Shown here in pieces: positions 27,595 through 36,095 of a DNA stretch of 64,000 nucleotides; position 1 is the first letter of the stretch; every line of letters starts with the position of its first letter. The stretch is from assembly GCF_013450295.1 (NCBI RefSeq), contig NZ_SKBR01000004.1:186001-250000 (forward strand), in the 5' to 3' direction. A program made the position numbers and the translations under genes. The DNA comes from Streptomyces sp. AJS327. Lineage in GTDB: Bacteria; Actinomycetota; Actinomycetes; Streptomycetales; Streptomycetaceae. The notes beneath the pieces were generated by a model that searched no databases, had not been told where the DNA came from, and saw only the letters and a program-made list of their open reading frames with translations.

Positions 27595-28230
27595 GTGGGA
27601 GCGCAGCAGCGCCCACTCGTCGCGTTCGAGGAAGACCATCTCGTCTTCGACCCCGTCGTCCTTACGGGGAAGCCGAGTGCTTGCGCAGGGGTTCTTCGTC
27701 CGCAGCGTCCGTTCTACCGCGCTCTGGCAGATGCCGGAGAGCAGCCCGTGCACGTTGCGGATGGTCTTGGGGCTGAGCTTGCGGCGCCTGGTGCCTTTCA
27801 GGTCATGTGGGGCGGGCCGCCCGGCCTCCAGATCGTTGACCCAACTGCGTATCAGGTCCGAGGTGAGCCCGCCCTCCCCGTCGTGCATCGAGTAGCTGCG
27901 GAACCACGGTGAGAGCTTCTGGCGGACCAGCTTGCGGTACTCCGCCTTGGTGTCGCCCTGGACTCCGGTGAGATGATCGATGTAGCGGAGCGCGAAGGGC
28001 TCGAACATCTCGTCCGGCGTACGCACGTTCTCCACGAAGCCCCGGCCGCGCACCCAGCCGGGGGGCCACTGCTGGCCGTGGCCGTCGACGAGGTTCTTGA
28101 ACCGCTCGGCAGACGGCTCCTTGTCGAAGACCTCGGATGCTCTGCTGCCGCCGCGGGTACCTCCCGCGCGCCAGCGAACGACGTAGCTGAACTGTCCGTC
28201 GCGTCTTTGCTTGACCTCGATGTACGCCAT
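27595..28230 (-). pseudogene. Tyrosine integrase, truncated by IS insertion
   Basis: From ATG 28230 (MAYIEVKQRRDGQFSYVVRW) the product has an N-terminal arm-type DNA-binding region and a SAM-like core-binding domain (RYIDHLTGVQGDTKAEYRKL; RKLSPKTIRNVHGLLSGICQ; SAVERTLRTKNPC). It is cut after FLERDEWALLRSHL, just before the catalytic R-H-R-Y domain, by the right end of the IS5-type element; the last ten codons of the open frame (GRVSKVDLEL) are IS-end sequence. It lies 61 bp left of the second att-like repeat. It would have been the integrase of the 19.3-28.4 kb element. Confidence 0.88.
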
Positions 28231-28291
28231 GCTCAGAACCGTAGATGAGGGTTCTGTGCCCATTCCGTGCCCACCAGGAGGGTCAAAAAAT

Positions 28292-28362
28292 CCCCCCTGA
28301 CGAGCGTTTCCGCAGGTCAGAGGGGTTGTAAGAGAGGTGCCCCCAACGGGATTCGAACCCGA
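28292..28362. repeat. Attachment-site-like direct repeat, copy 2
   Basis: Partner of 19241-19311 (70 of 71 bases identical). It has the same tRNA-T-arm-like part and the same GC-rich hairpin. Here too a tyrosine integrase start lies about 60 bp to the left. About 100 bp to the right is a 22-bp palindrome, CCGTGCCCAC-TC-GTGGGCACGG (28461-28482). Copy 1 has a different-sequence palindrome, CGTGCTGAC-GT-GTCAGCACG, in the equivalent place (about 19411-19430). Confidence 0.75.
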
Positions 28363-29337
28363 GCGCTTGACCTTCCTGGCCTGGGGTTTTGCCGAATTTT
28401 TGCGCAGGGGCCTCCTGTTTCCCGTCTCTTCCGTCCCGCTCGATCCGGCTCGATCCGGGGTCCGTGCCCACTCGTGGGCACGGGGCTGTATGTCGTTGTG
28501 ATTGCAATGTTGCGTGGCTCTGGTGGGCCACTCACTGGGTTCTTGGGCGGACCCGAGCGGAGTTTGCGCAAATGGCGTCGTGCTGCGTCGACCGGTGCTG
28601 TATCAAGACCTCCGCCGATCAGAGCGAGTAGAACGGCCTGAGGCGCCCGGGTCGGGGTGGGCACCGGAGCCGGCGACGACGGCCTTCTCGGCGGCGGTGT
28701 AGCTGATTGTAGTGAAAACAGGTGGTATCCATCGGTTGTGTCATGGAAAACTGGCTTTTTGGGCAACTCAGCCGGATCGTCTTGGGTCTCGATGAATCCG
28801 ATGAGGACAACAGTCCGCAGGCGTAGTCACGTCCGGCTGGAGGCGGGCCGGGCATCCACTCGACGGCAGCGGGCTTGCGCACGGCCTCGACTCAGGCCCC
28901 CCGGCGAATCGGCCGGTGATCACCCTGTCGTCCAGATCCCCAACGCCCACGCGTAATTACCACAGGCTTTAGGGGTCTACCTGCCTCAGCGGCTCCAGCG
29001 ACGCGTTGGGTATGTCCGAGTTGTGTTCGCCCAACGCAAGCTGGGTGTGTATCGCTAGGCAGTTGCCCGTAATCGACCCGTCGCACCGAGGATCTGCCAG
29101 TGGGCTGTGAGGGTTTCGGCGCCGAGCTGGCCACTCGGCCCTGTTCTCCAATGGGGGTGTCCAGGCGCACGTGCTGGGGCTGACATGAGTGGTATCGCAC
29201 GCGCGGCAGACGTCAGGCGCTCCGTTCCCCCAGTCGAGGCGTGGGATGGCATCGTGGGCGAGCTGACAGCCGTACAGATGGGCAGGGACCGGGTCCGGCC
29301 CGATCGCGAGGCGGCACGGAAACTCGCATGCCCTGTG
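28363..29337. other. 975 bp without a recognised gene
   Basis: The left edge of the plasmid/ICE-like region. It holds the palindrome at 28461-28482. Short minus-strand frames around 28700-28810 read like protein (IGFIETQDDPAELPKKPVFH, DTTDGYHLFSLQ), as do those around 28970-29150, but they match nothing I recognise. G+C is lower in 28490-28800 than in the neighbours, which suggests foreign, decayed DNA. Confidence 0.4.
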
Positions 29338-29583
29338 CTAGATATCTCTTTCCACCAGAACCAACAGTCTGAGGCCGAGGTGTGGTGAAACCTCCACCCA
29401 GTACCGGCCGCAGACAGTGTCGCCGGCGAACCAGGCGGCCCACTCCACCGCCGGGACCCGCACGGGCACCGGTTCACCGATCAGAACGAACTGCTCCGGT
29501 GCCTCATCCATGGACGGGCACCCTGCCGATCCCATCCGCGACAGTGGGGACAGGTCAGGAACCGGGTCGTCTTCATGCGACAT
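29338..29583 (-). CDS. Hypothetical 81-aa protein
   Basis: Product starts MSHEDDPVPDLSPLSRMGSA and ends in a compact segment (VEWAAWFAGDTVCGRYWVEV, LGLRLLVLVERDI). Not recognised. Its ATG overlaps the stop of the upstream coiled-coil gene (TGATG), so the two are probably translated together. Confidence 0.5.
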   Translation of the reverse strand: MSHEDDPVPDLSPLSRMGSAGCPSMDEAPEQFVLIGEPVPVRVPAVEWAAWFAGDTVCGRYWVEVSPHLGLRLLVLVERDI

Positions 29584-30047
29584 CAGTCCAACTGCTGTCC
29601 GGCGCGACGGCTGGGGGCCTCCGAGTCTGGGCGAGACTGACTCGACGCCTCCGTGTGAGGCTTACGTGTCCTGGGGGAGCGGGGGCGCTCGGCGCGGGCT
29701 CGCAGCGATTCGATGATCTCTTTCGCGCGAGCGGCGGTAACGGGCTTCGCCTCGCGTTCCAGCTCCTCCGACGGCACGCCCAGCAGCTCCGAGACCAACT
29801 CGGCGTCGTTGTCGAACAGCCGCAGAACTACAGCAGCGGCTTCCCGCGCCGTGACGTCGGCCTCCTCCTTCGCCTTGGCCGCCTTCACCGCCGCCTCGTG
29901 CGCGGCCAGCGCGTTCGTGGCGGCTATTTCCCGTGTCTTCGCCTTCAGAGCTTCAGCAGCGCGAACCCGTCGCCGCAGCTCCGCCGCGTTTACCGGCCCT
30001 GCCGAAGTGGTGCTCAACCGTGCCCCCAGCTTTGTTGGACTGTTCAT
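29583..30047 (-). CDS. Hypothetical coiled-coil protein
   Basis: 154 aa from ATG 30047 (MNSPTKLGARLSTTSAGPVN). Residues about 25-70 are a charged Ala/Lys/Glu helix (LRRRVRAAEALKAKTREIAA, AHEAAVKAAKAKEEADVTAR). A short domain VLRLFDNDAELVSELLGVPS follows, then a basic Ser/Arg tail. No family recognised. It forms a coupled pair with the 81-aa gene and is divergent from the ParB-like gene, with the 271-bp repeat lying between. Confidence 0.55.
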   Translation of the reverse strand: MNSPTKLGARLSTTSAGPVNAAELRRRVRAAEALKAKTREIAATNALAAHEAAVKAAKAKEEADVTAREAAAVVLRLFDNDAELVSELLGVPSEELEREAKPVTAARAKEIIESLRARAERPRSPRTRKPHTEASSQSRPDSEAPSRRAGQQLD

Positions 30048-30121
30048 CGTGCGCACCGTAGGCACAGGCCCGCGGACATCTCGAACCACGGGTTCGTTGG
30101 GTGCCGGCCAGGGCGAAAGGC

Positions 30122-30392
30122 TGCCTCCGGCGGGTCCTCTCTCGGAGGGGGTGGGGGCTGGTCGGTCGGGTGCGGGAGTGTCGTGGTGCGGGTGAAGGCG
30201 GGGTTCCTTCCTCGGCCGGACACCCAGGAGGCGTACCAGGAACCCGTTCACGGCGTCCAGGCCGAGCCGCTGCGCGGTCGCTTCGCGAGCCTGGACACCG
30301 CGCCCGGAACCCTGGTGTGGCGGAGCTGTCCGACCGAGGAGGGAACCCCGCCCAGGCCCGTTGTGGCCGGGCCCGGCCGGGCGGGTGCGGGT
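30122..30392 (+). repeat. 271-bp direct repeat, copy 1
   Basis: Identical to 35666-35936 apart from one substitution (T in GGTGTGGCGG here, C there). About 40 bp beyond the repeat in both places is a TTGACx-17-TTTAAT promoter and a gene leader. Recombination between copies would remove the 5.5 kb carrying the ParB-like gene and three others. Frames through the repeat on either strand are open but have no recognisable product. Confidence 0.9.
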
Positions 30393-30434
30393 TGGCTGTG
30401 GCGGGGAAAGGCCAGGTCGGAGCCTATATCCGGG

Positions 30435-30555
30435 TTGACTCAACCCTTAGAACATGGTTTAATTAGTTGTATTGGAAGGGGGAGGGCAACCCCCCGACCG
30501 ACACCCCGCCGGGTCGAACGGCCCGACGAACTCTCACCAGGAAGAAGAAGTACCG
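30435..30555 (+). promoter_or_regulatory. Promoter and conserved leader of the ParB-like gene
   Basis: -35 TTGACT (30435-30440), a 17-bp spacer ending AACATGG, and -10 TTTAAT (30458-30463). The transcript then starts with a hairpin GGGGG-AGGGCAA-CCCCC (loop core GGGCAAC at 30484-30490), a second hairpin CCGGGTCGAACGGCCCG, the box CTCTCACCAG (30531-30540) and an A/G-rich ribosome site before ATG 30556. It is the first of seven related leaders. Confidence 0.75.
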
Positions 30556-32325
30556 ATGACGAGCACCAAGACCCAGGTCGGCGTCCAGACCCCTGCCCCG
30601 TGGCCGACGTTCACCGTAGCCGAGCTGGCCGCGCACCCCGGCAACGTCCGCGACATCGAGGTCCCGGCCGATCTCCTGGCCGACGTGAAGGACAATGGCG
30701 TCGTGGAGCCGCTGTACGTCGTGCGGACCCACGGCGACGTGCCACAGATCATCGACGGGTTCCAGCGGCTGGCCGCCGCCGTCGCCGCAGGGCTGGAGAC
30801 CGTTCCGGTCACCCCGCGCCCCGTGATCCGGATTGACGCGCTCACCCCGCACCCGAAGAACGCCCGCGAAGATCTCGACCTGAACGCGCCGTTCGTGGAA
30901 TCGCTCCGCGCCGAGGGGTGCCGCATCCCCGTCAAGATCCAGCGGCTCGACGGCGGAGTCCTCCAGGTCAACGACGGAAACCGCCGCTACCACGCCGCGA
31001 CGGACGCGGGCCTTACCCACCTGCCGTACGAGTGGGAGGACGACGACCGCGACGCGGCCGGGCAGTTCCTCGACATGATCACGACCGCCCAGCACCGCAA
31101 GAGCCTTACGGCGTCCGAGATGAATCAGGCGATGTTCAGCGCCGCCGAGGCGGGCGCGCAGGTCGGCCGTATCGCCAAGGCCGCAGGCGTGCGGCAGAAG
31201 GACGTCAAGACGCTGGTCAAGGTCCGGTCGGACGAGAAGCTGTCGGCCGCCGTCACGGGCGCGAGCGGCTATGAGTGGACGTTCGAGCACCTGGCTGCCC
31301 TCACGGAATTCGCTGACGACGCCGAAGCGCTTGCAGTGATCACCGAGGCCGCCGCTGAGGACGACGCCGACGAGGGAGACGTTGACTGGGCCATCGCGAT
31401 CGAGCGGACCAAGCGCGACAAGCGGACCAAGGCCGAGGCCCACCGTGCGGAGCTGGAGGCGGCCGGGGAGAAGATCCGGGATGCCGAGGAGCTGTCCGAG
31501 CGCGCCATGCCCGTGTGGCGGCTGCGCGGCGTCAGCGCCGAGGAGCACGCCGAGTGCAAGGGTCTGGTGTGGGTGTTCGACGAGCGGCGGGGCGACCGGT
31601 ACGAGCCTTACTGCTCCGCCCCGGGCCTGTACGGGCACACGGTGCCCGAGGGCGCTAGCGGCAGCGGCGGCACGAAGACCGCCGCCGAGGTCGAGGCCGA
31701 GCGCGCCGCCCGCGCCGCCGTCAAGAAGGGGAACATCGACTGGGACGCGGCCGAGGCCCTGCGTCGGAAGTGGATCACGGACCTGATCAAGCGGCGCAAC
31801 CTGCCGAAGACCACCACCAACACCCTGATCGGGCACGTGAATAACGCTCTGCTGAACGGTAGTTGGGGTATCTCCGACGATCTGAACAAGGAGGGTACGA
31901 CCGAGATCCTGGCCGGTTTCCTGGGGCTGAACGCCGAGCAGGCCAAGGACCGGGTCAGCTTCGCCGGGCACGTCGCCAAGGACCCGCGCCGCGCTCCCCA
32001 GTTGCAGTTCGCTGCCATCGCCGCCGTCCGGGAGAAGCGCGCGAACCGCTCCGCGTGGCGGACGGACAGCCAGCACGCCCCGTGGGCGCGGCAGCCCACC
32101 GGCCGATGGTTCCAGGTGCTGGCGTCCCTGGACTACCCCCTCACGCCCATTGAGCAGTCGGTCGTGGACGGGGAGCCCTACGACCCGTCGAGGAAGAAGC
32201 CCCGCGCGATCACGACGGGCGGTGAGCCGGAGACCGAGCAGGAGCCCGGCACCGACGAGGAGACGGGCGAGCCGGAGGCCGAGGAGGCCGACGACCCGGC
32301 CAGCGACGACGAAGCCGCCGCCTAA
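30556..32325 (+). CDS. ParB/Spo0J-type nuclease-domain protein
   Basis: 589 aa. Residues about 15-90 form a ParB N-terminal domain (FTVAELAAHPGNVRDIEVPA, LADVKDNGVVEPLYVVRTHG, IIDGFQRLAAAVAAGLETVP); a second similar segment at residues 95-160 (IDALTPHPKNAREDLDLNAP, VNDGNRRYHAATDAGLTHLP) suggests a tandem duplication. A central helix-turn-helix-like region follows (VGRIAKAAGVRQKDVKTLVK), then an acidic tail. Such proteins handle plasmid partition or transfer regulation. No ParA partner is adjacent. The gene uses the conserved promoter and leader just upstream. Confidence 0.85.
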   Translation: MTSTKTQVGVQTPAPWPTFTVAELAAHPGNVRDIEVPADLLADVKDNGVVEPLYVVRTHGDVPQIIDGFQRLAAAVAAGLETVPVTPRPVIRIDALTPHPKNAREDLDLNAPFVESLRAEGCRIPVKIQRLDGGVLQVNDGNRRYHAATDAGLTHLPYEWEDDDRDAAGQFLDMITTAQHRKSLTASEMNQAMFSAAEAGAQVGRIAKAAGVRQKDVKTLVKVRSDEKLSAAVTGASGYEWTFEHLAALTEFADDAEALAVITEAAAEDDADEGDVDWAIAIERTKRDKRTKAEAHRAELEAAGEKIRDAEELSERAMPVWRLRGVSAEEHAECKGLVWVFDERRGDRYEPYCSAPGLYGHTVPEGASGSGGTKTAAEVEAERAARAAVKKGNIDWDAAEALRRKWITDLIKRRNLPKTTTNTLIGHVNNALLNGSWGISDDLNKEGTTEILAGFLGLNAEQAKDRVSFAGHVAKDPRRAPQLQFAAIAAVREKRANRSAWRTDSQHAPWARQPTGRWFQVLASLDYPLTPIEQSVVDGEPYDPSRKKPRAITTGGEPETEQEPGTDEETGEPEAEEADDPASDDEAAA

Positions 32326-32344
32326 CCACCTCAGCCGCCCGACG

Positions 32345-32372
32345 CCGGGGGCGGGAACCCTCCCGCCCCCGG
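32345..32372. terminator. Strong intergenic hairpin
   Basis: Perfect stem CCGGGGGCGGGA (32345-32356) and TCCCGCCCCCGG (32361-32372) with loop ACCC, 20 bp after the ParB-like stop and just before the next gene's ribosome site. No U-tract, so it may stabilise mRNA or attenuate rather than fully terminate. Confidence 0.6.
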
Positions 32373-32391
32373 CCACCCCAGGAGCCCCACA

Positions 32392-32814
32392 GTGACCCGT
32401 GCAGCTCTGTTCGAGACCCACGCCGACGATCACGGTTGCGGATGCGTTCCCGCCCCCGCCGAGCCCGACCCCGGCACCACCGCTGACATCATGCAGGCCC
32501 GCGCCATCGCGGGTGGACTTGCAGAGTTCGGCATCGGGCCCGCCCGCTGGTCTGCCGCCTACGACCATCAGGTCGCCGCCGTCGTCCTGCGCGTGGACAC
32601 CCCGCGCGGACTGTACGCGCTCGCCATCCCGGCCCCCGGCCAGCCGTTCCCCGTCCACTACCGGGGCGAGCGCATCGGTGCGCTGGTCTGCCGCCGCACG
32701 TACGGCACCGCCGACAGCTACACCGCCGCCCTGTTCGCCGCGTTCCTGCGCGACCGTGCCGCACTCGACATCCCCGGCCGGGATGCTTGCCCCACACCTC
32801 AAAACATGGTTTAA
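32392..32814 (+). CDS. Hypothetical 140-aa protein
   Basis: GTG start (MTRAALFETHADDHGCGCVP) following CAGGAGC. The middle reads VAAVVLRVDTPRGLYALAIP and YRGERIGALVCRRTYGTADS. No family recognised. The stop codon lies inside the promoter of the next gene (the final TAA falls in the TTTAATTAA box), so the end of this gene and the next promoter share DNA. Confidence 0.7.
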   Translation: MTRAALFETHADDHGCGCVPAPAEPDPGTTADIMQARAIAGGLAEFGIGPARWSAAYDHQVAAVVLRVDTPRGLYALAIPAPGQPFPVHYRGERIGALVCRRTYGTADSYTAALFAAFLRDRAALDIPGRDACPTPQNMV

Positions 32815-32946
32815 TTAAGGGTGTCGGAGGGGGAGGGCAACCCCCCTCCGGCCCACGGGCCGCCATCCGGCCCGACCCCGGCCGCACGCGGAGGGCAACC
32901 CGCGAGGCCGGGCCCGCGATTCCTCTCGCCAGAAAGAGCACCCACG
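32787..32946 (+). promoter_or_regulatory. Promoter and conserved leader 2
   Basis: -35 TTGCCC (32787-32792), 17-bp spacer ending AACATGG, and -10 TTTAAT (32810-32815). The leader has the hairpin CGGAGGGGG-AGGGCAA-CCCCCCTCCG (GGGCAAC at 32835-32841) and a second hairpin with the same loop on a different stem (CGCGG-AGGGCAAC-CCGCG, GGGCAAC at 32893-32899). The box CTCTCGCCAG (32923-32932) precedes the ribosome site. The two hairpins with unrelated stems but the same loop suggest that the loop is the conserved part. Confidence 0.75.
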
Positions 32947-34164
32947 ATGACCAGCGCAGCCATGCGGTTCTCCATCCCCGCGACCGCCCACTCCCGCGTC
33001 CGTCAGCTTGTCGAGGCCACCAACACCCGTGCCGCCGTCCACCACCTCAGCGCGTACGCGCTCGACATCTCCGAGCCGTTCCTTGCCGACTACCGCGACC
33101 TTGACGGCCGCGTGATCGGCCAGCGCCCCACCGTCACCGTGACGATCTCCGGTGACATCCCCCGTCACCACGGCTGGACCGTCATCGCCCGCCTGGACCA
33201 TGACGAGGAGGGCGAGACGATCACCAGCCTGTTCCCTGGCCTGCCCGAGCAGGACGCCGAGGCCGCGCGCCAGTACCGCGCCATCGAGAACTTGTGCCAC
33301 GGGTGCGCCGTCGCCCGGCACCGCACCGCCACCTACCTTGCCCGCCACGAGAACGGCGAGATGCGGCAGTTGGGCACGACGTGCGTCGAGCCGTACACCG
33401 GTCTGCCGATTAAGGGACTTGAGGCCCTGTGGCGGTTCGGCACGCTGAAGGACTCCGATTGGGACGGCGAAGAGGGCGGCATCCCGGCCGATCTCCGCGT
33501 CCCGGTGATCGAGGTCCTGCGGGTGACCGCCGCCATCGTGAAGACCGAAGGCCGGTTCTACAGCCGGTCCGAGCAGTGGAAGAACACCATGCCGACCGCC
33601 GACGGCGTCGAAGCGTACTTCTTCGACCGCAAGGCCCCGCAGGCGTGGAAGGACGGCATCGACGCCGACCCCGACGCGCCGACCACCGCCGCCGCCGTCC
33701 GGGTATGGGCCGTCCAGGGATACGGCAGCCTCTCCGACTACCGTCACAAGGTGGGCCAGTTGGCGAAGGGTGAGACCGTCGACCCGCGCCACCTGCCGAC
33801 GCTGGTGTCCGCCATCGCAGGTTGGTACCGCGACCAGGAGAAGGAGGCCACCGAGCGGGCCGCCCAGAACTCCCGGCCGCAGGGCACGGTGGGCGAGCGC
33901 ATCACTACCGCCGCCACCGTCACCACCGTGATCGAGCTGGAGGGCCGGACGTACGGCTACCACACCCAGCGCCGCCGACTGGTGAAGTTCCAGGACAGCG
34001 ACGGCAACGTGTTCGTCTGGTTCAGCTCCGCCGCCGACGTCCCCGAACAGGGCGACGAGGTCGAGCTGACCGGCACGGTCAAGGACCACTCCATCTACGG
34101 CGAGACCGCACAGACCGTGCTCACCCGGTGCCGCGTCTCCGCCCGCGAACCGGTCGCCGCGTAG
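32947..34164 (+). CDS. Hypothetical plasmid/phage-type protein with Cys motif
   Basis: 405 aa, cytoplasmic. The middle carries a possible zinc site (ENLCHGCAVARHRTATYL ... GTTCVEPYTG). The C-terminal segment (GYHTQRRRLVKFQDSDGNVF, VWFSSAADVPEQGDEVELTG, TVKDHSIYGETAQTVLTRC) looks like a small OB-fold-type beta barrel, which would suit nucleic-acid binding. I do not know a named family; similar proteins occur on actinobacterial mobile elements. ATG 32947 follows the CTCTCGCCAG box and AGAAAGAG. Confidence 0.75.
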   Translation: MTSAAMRFSIPATAHSRVRQLVEATNTRAAVHHLSAYALDISEPFLADYRDLDGRVIGQRPTVTVTISGDIPRHHGWTVIARLDHDEEGETITSLFPGLPEQDAEAARQYRAIENLCHGCAVARHRTATYLARHENGEMRQLGTTCVEPYTGLPIKGLEALWRFGTLKDSDWDGEEGGIPADLRVPVIEVLRVTAAIVKTEGRFYSRSEQWKNTMPTADGVEAYFFDRKAPQAWKDGIDADPDAPTTAAAVRVWAVQGYGSLSDYRHKVGQLAKGETVDPRHLPTLVSAIAGWYRDQEKEATERAAQNSRPQGTVGERITTAATVTTVIELEGRTYGYHTQRRRLVKFQDSDGNVFVWFSSAADVPEQGDEVELTGTVKDHSIYGETAQTVLTRCRVSAREPVAA

Positions 34165-34538
34165 AAGCAGCCCCGGCCGGGCGGGAGCACCGCCCGGCCG
34201 GACCCCGGCCGTCCGGCCGTGGGGTGGGCGGCATCGAGCCGCCCACCCCACGCAGCGCCCACCGCCGTCCGGGCCCCCGCGTCGGCGGCCGGCCCCGGTC
34301 ACTGGCCCCGTACGAAGGGCGTCCCTCCGGGACGGCTCAGCCTGGCCCGGCTCGCAGTCGCCGGAACGTCCGGGCTGCGGGCGGCCCTCCCGCCCCGTCC
34401 GGGCGCCGGGCTAACGGGCGTGCCCTGCGGGCACGACGGCACTGTCCATCGCGCTCCGCGCGGCCACGGGTGGCACCTCCCCCATGGAGAAGCCGTCCGC
34501 CGCCGACTGCACCACCGACAGACCCCGAGGAGCACCCC
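34165..34538. other. Intergenic region with two long hairpins
   Basis: 374 bp. The first hairpin is CCGGCCGGGCGG-GAGCA-CCGCCCGGCCGG at about 34172-34201. The second has a perfect 15-bp stem CGTGGGGTGGGCGGC (34218-34232) and GCCGCCCACCCCACG (34238-34252) with a 5-nt loop. They probably end transcription of the preceding gene. The remaining DNA leads to GAGGAG at 34526-34531, the ribosome site of the next gene. No gene seen. Confidence 0.6.
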
Positions 34539-35639
34539 ATGCCCGAGAACGTGTGCGTCGTCCAACGTCAGGTCGTCCCGGCAGGAGACCCGTCTCCGCA
34601 GACCTGTCTCCAGGTCGCCAGGCAGGCCGCGATCCTCGCCGTCACGGCAGCCGACGACGCCATGACCGCCGTGTGCCACAGCCGAGCCGGTGCCGCCACC
34701 CGTCTGGAGGCGGTTATGCACGCGGCCCACAAGGAAGCCGTCGAGGCCGAGAAGTGGGCCGACCGCGCCGAGGAGTACGCCGACGATCCCACCATGCCGA
34801 GCAGCGCCTTGCTGTACTGCGCCCGTGAGGCCGTTGACCACGCTGTTCGGGCGCAGTCGGCCGCCGGAGCTGAGACGACGGGCACTGACCTGCGGGCTGA
34901 GCTGGAGCGGAAGTTGACAGCGGCCGAGTACGCCGAGCGGGAGACCGAACGCCGTTGTGAAGAAGCCGAGCGGGAGGCCGAGGAGCGCGCTGCCACCGGC
35001 ATGGACCAGGAGAACCGGGACCAGGCGGCGAGGAACCGGTATCTCGCGGAAGGTCACGTTGCCGAACTCGGCTGGACGGCCGGACACGTCCGGGTGCTGG
35101 AGGCGGCCGAGTCCGGACGCTTGTACTGGAGAGACGGGCGAGCCCGGCAGGCAGCACGGCACGGCGTGTGGAACGGTGGCCGGCGGATCAGCCGCGAGCG
35201 GACCGAGGCCCTGTTCGCCGCGCGCTTCCTTGTCGCCGTCCGCCAGGAGGACGGAACCCCCGTACTGACGCCAACTCCGATGGGGCAAGCTGCCCTTGAA
35301 CTGGCTCGCCTCCACCCGGCCGGGCTCCACGACAGCGACCAAGCCGCTTACGAGGCACGGTTCGCCCAAGTCCGGCGACGCCACAAGCGCCGAGACGACC
35401 AGAAGGCCGCCGCCCGCGTACTCCCGCCCCTCGATTCCAGTGCGCGGAAGCTGTACCGGAAGCCGCTCCTGCTCACCGAACAGCAGGCCCGCGCCGAGCG
35501 CGACGCCGCCGACCGATGGGAGGAGGAAGGTGGCTCTTGCCCCGCGGTGAAAGCGCTGCGCCCGCCGTCCGAGTCGCCCTTGGCCCCGACAAGGTCGTGG
35601 TCGGGCGGGAAGTCCGCCGAGCAGGTCACCTTGTGGTGA
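34539..35639 (+). CDS. Hypothetical coiled-coil protein
   Basis: 366 aa (MPENVCVVQRQVVPAGDPSP). Residues about 55-155 are Ala/Glu/Arg-rich and predicted coiled coil (AHKEAVEAEKWADRAEEYAD, KLTAAEYAERETERRCEEAE). A winged-helix-like part follows (VRVLEAAESGRLYWRDGRAR, LTPTPMGQAALELARLHP). The last third is Arg/Glu-rich. No family recognised. It lacks the TTTAAT promoter and CTCTCACCAG box of its neighbours and uses an ordinary GAGGAG site. Confidence 0.65.
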   Translation: MPENVCVVQRQVVPAGDPSPQTCLQVARQAAILAVTAADDAMTAVCHSRAGAATRLEAVMHAAHKEAVEAEKWADRAEEYADDPTMPSSALLYCAREAVDHAVRAQSAAGAETTGTDLRAELERKLTAAEYAERETERRCEEAEREAEERAATGMDQENRDQAARNRYLAEGHVAELGWTAGHVRVLEAAESGRLYWRDGRARQAARHGVWNGGRRISRERTEALFAARFLVAVRQEDGTPVLTPTPMGQAALELARLHPAGLHDSDQAAYEARFAQVRRRHKRRDDQKAAARVLPPLDSSARKLYRKPLLLTEQQARAERDAADRWEEEGGSCPAVKALRPPSESPLAPTRSWSGGKSAEQVTLW

Positions 35640-35665
35640 CACTGGCGCCGGCCTCAAAGACTTGA

Positions 35666-35936
35666 TGCCTCCGGCGGGTCCTCTCTCGGAGGGGGTGGGG
35701 GCTGGTCGGTCGGGTGCGGGAGTGTCGTGGTGCGGGTGAAGGCGGGGTTCCTTCCTCGGCCGGACACCCAGGAGGCGTACCAGGAACCCGTTCACGGCGT
35801 CCAGGCCGAGCCGCTGCGCGGTCGCTTCGCGAGCCTGGACACCGCGCCCGGAACCCTGGTGCGGCGGAGCTGTCCGACCGAGGAGGGAACCCCGCCCAGG
35901 CCCGTTGTGGCCGGGCCCGGCCGGGCGGGTGCGGGT
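35666..35936 (+). repeat. 271-bp direct repeat, copy 2
   Basis: Second copy of 30122-30392, same orientation, 5544 bp apart, one mismatch. The near-perfect identity points to a recent duplication or ongoing gene conversion. Confidence 0.9.
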
Positions 35937-35976
35937 CGATGGTGCGGGAAAGAGCAGGTCAGAGTGTGTATCCGGG

Positions 35977-36095
35977 TTGACCTCACCCTAAGAACATGGT
36001 TTAATTAGTGATGTCGAAAGGGGAGGATAATCCCCGACCGGCATCGTGAGGCCAGCCGGCCCTGGATGCCGATCTCTCACCAGGAGGACCGAGAT
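35977..36095 (+). promoter_or_regulatory. Promoter and conserved leader 3
   Basis: -35 TTGACC (35977-35982), 17-bp spacer ending AACATGG, -10 TTTAAT (36000-36005). The hairpin differs in sequence from the others but keeps the shape: GGGGA-GGATAA-TCCCC, with GGATAAT (36024-36030) in place of GGGCAAC. The outer arm GATGTCG pairs with CGGCATC with one bulge. Box CTCTCACCAG at 36074-36083, then GGAGG. Confidence 0.75.

Noticed and set aside
30463..32802. A 779-codon frame on the minus strand
   Set aside because: Mirror of the ParB-like gene; the + strand has the recognisable domains and the conserved leader.
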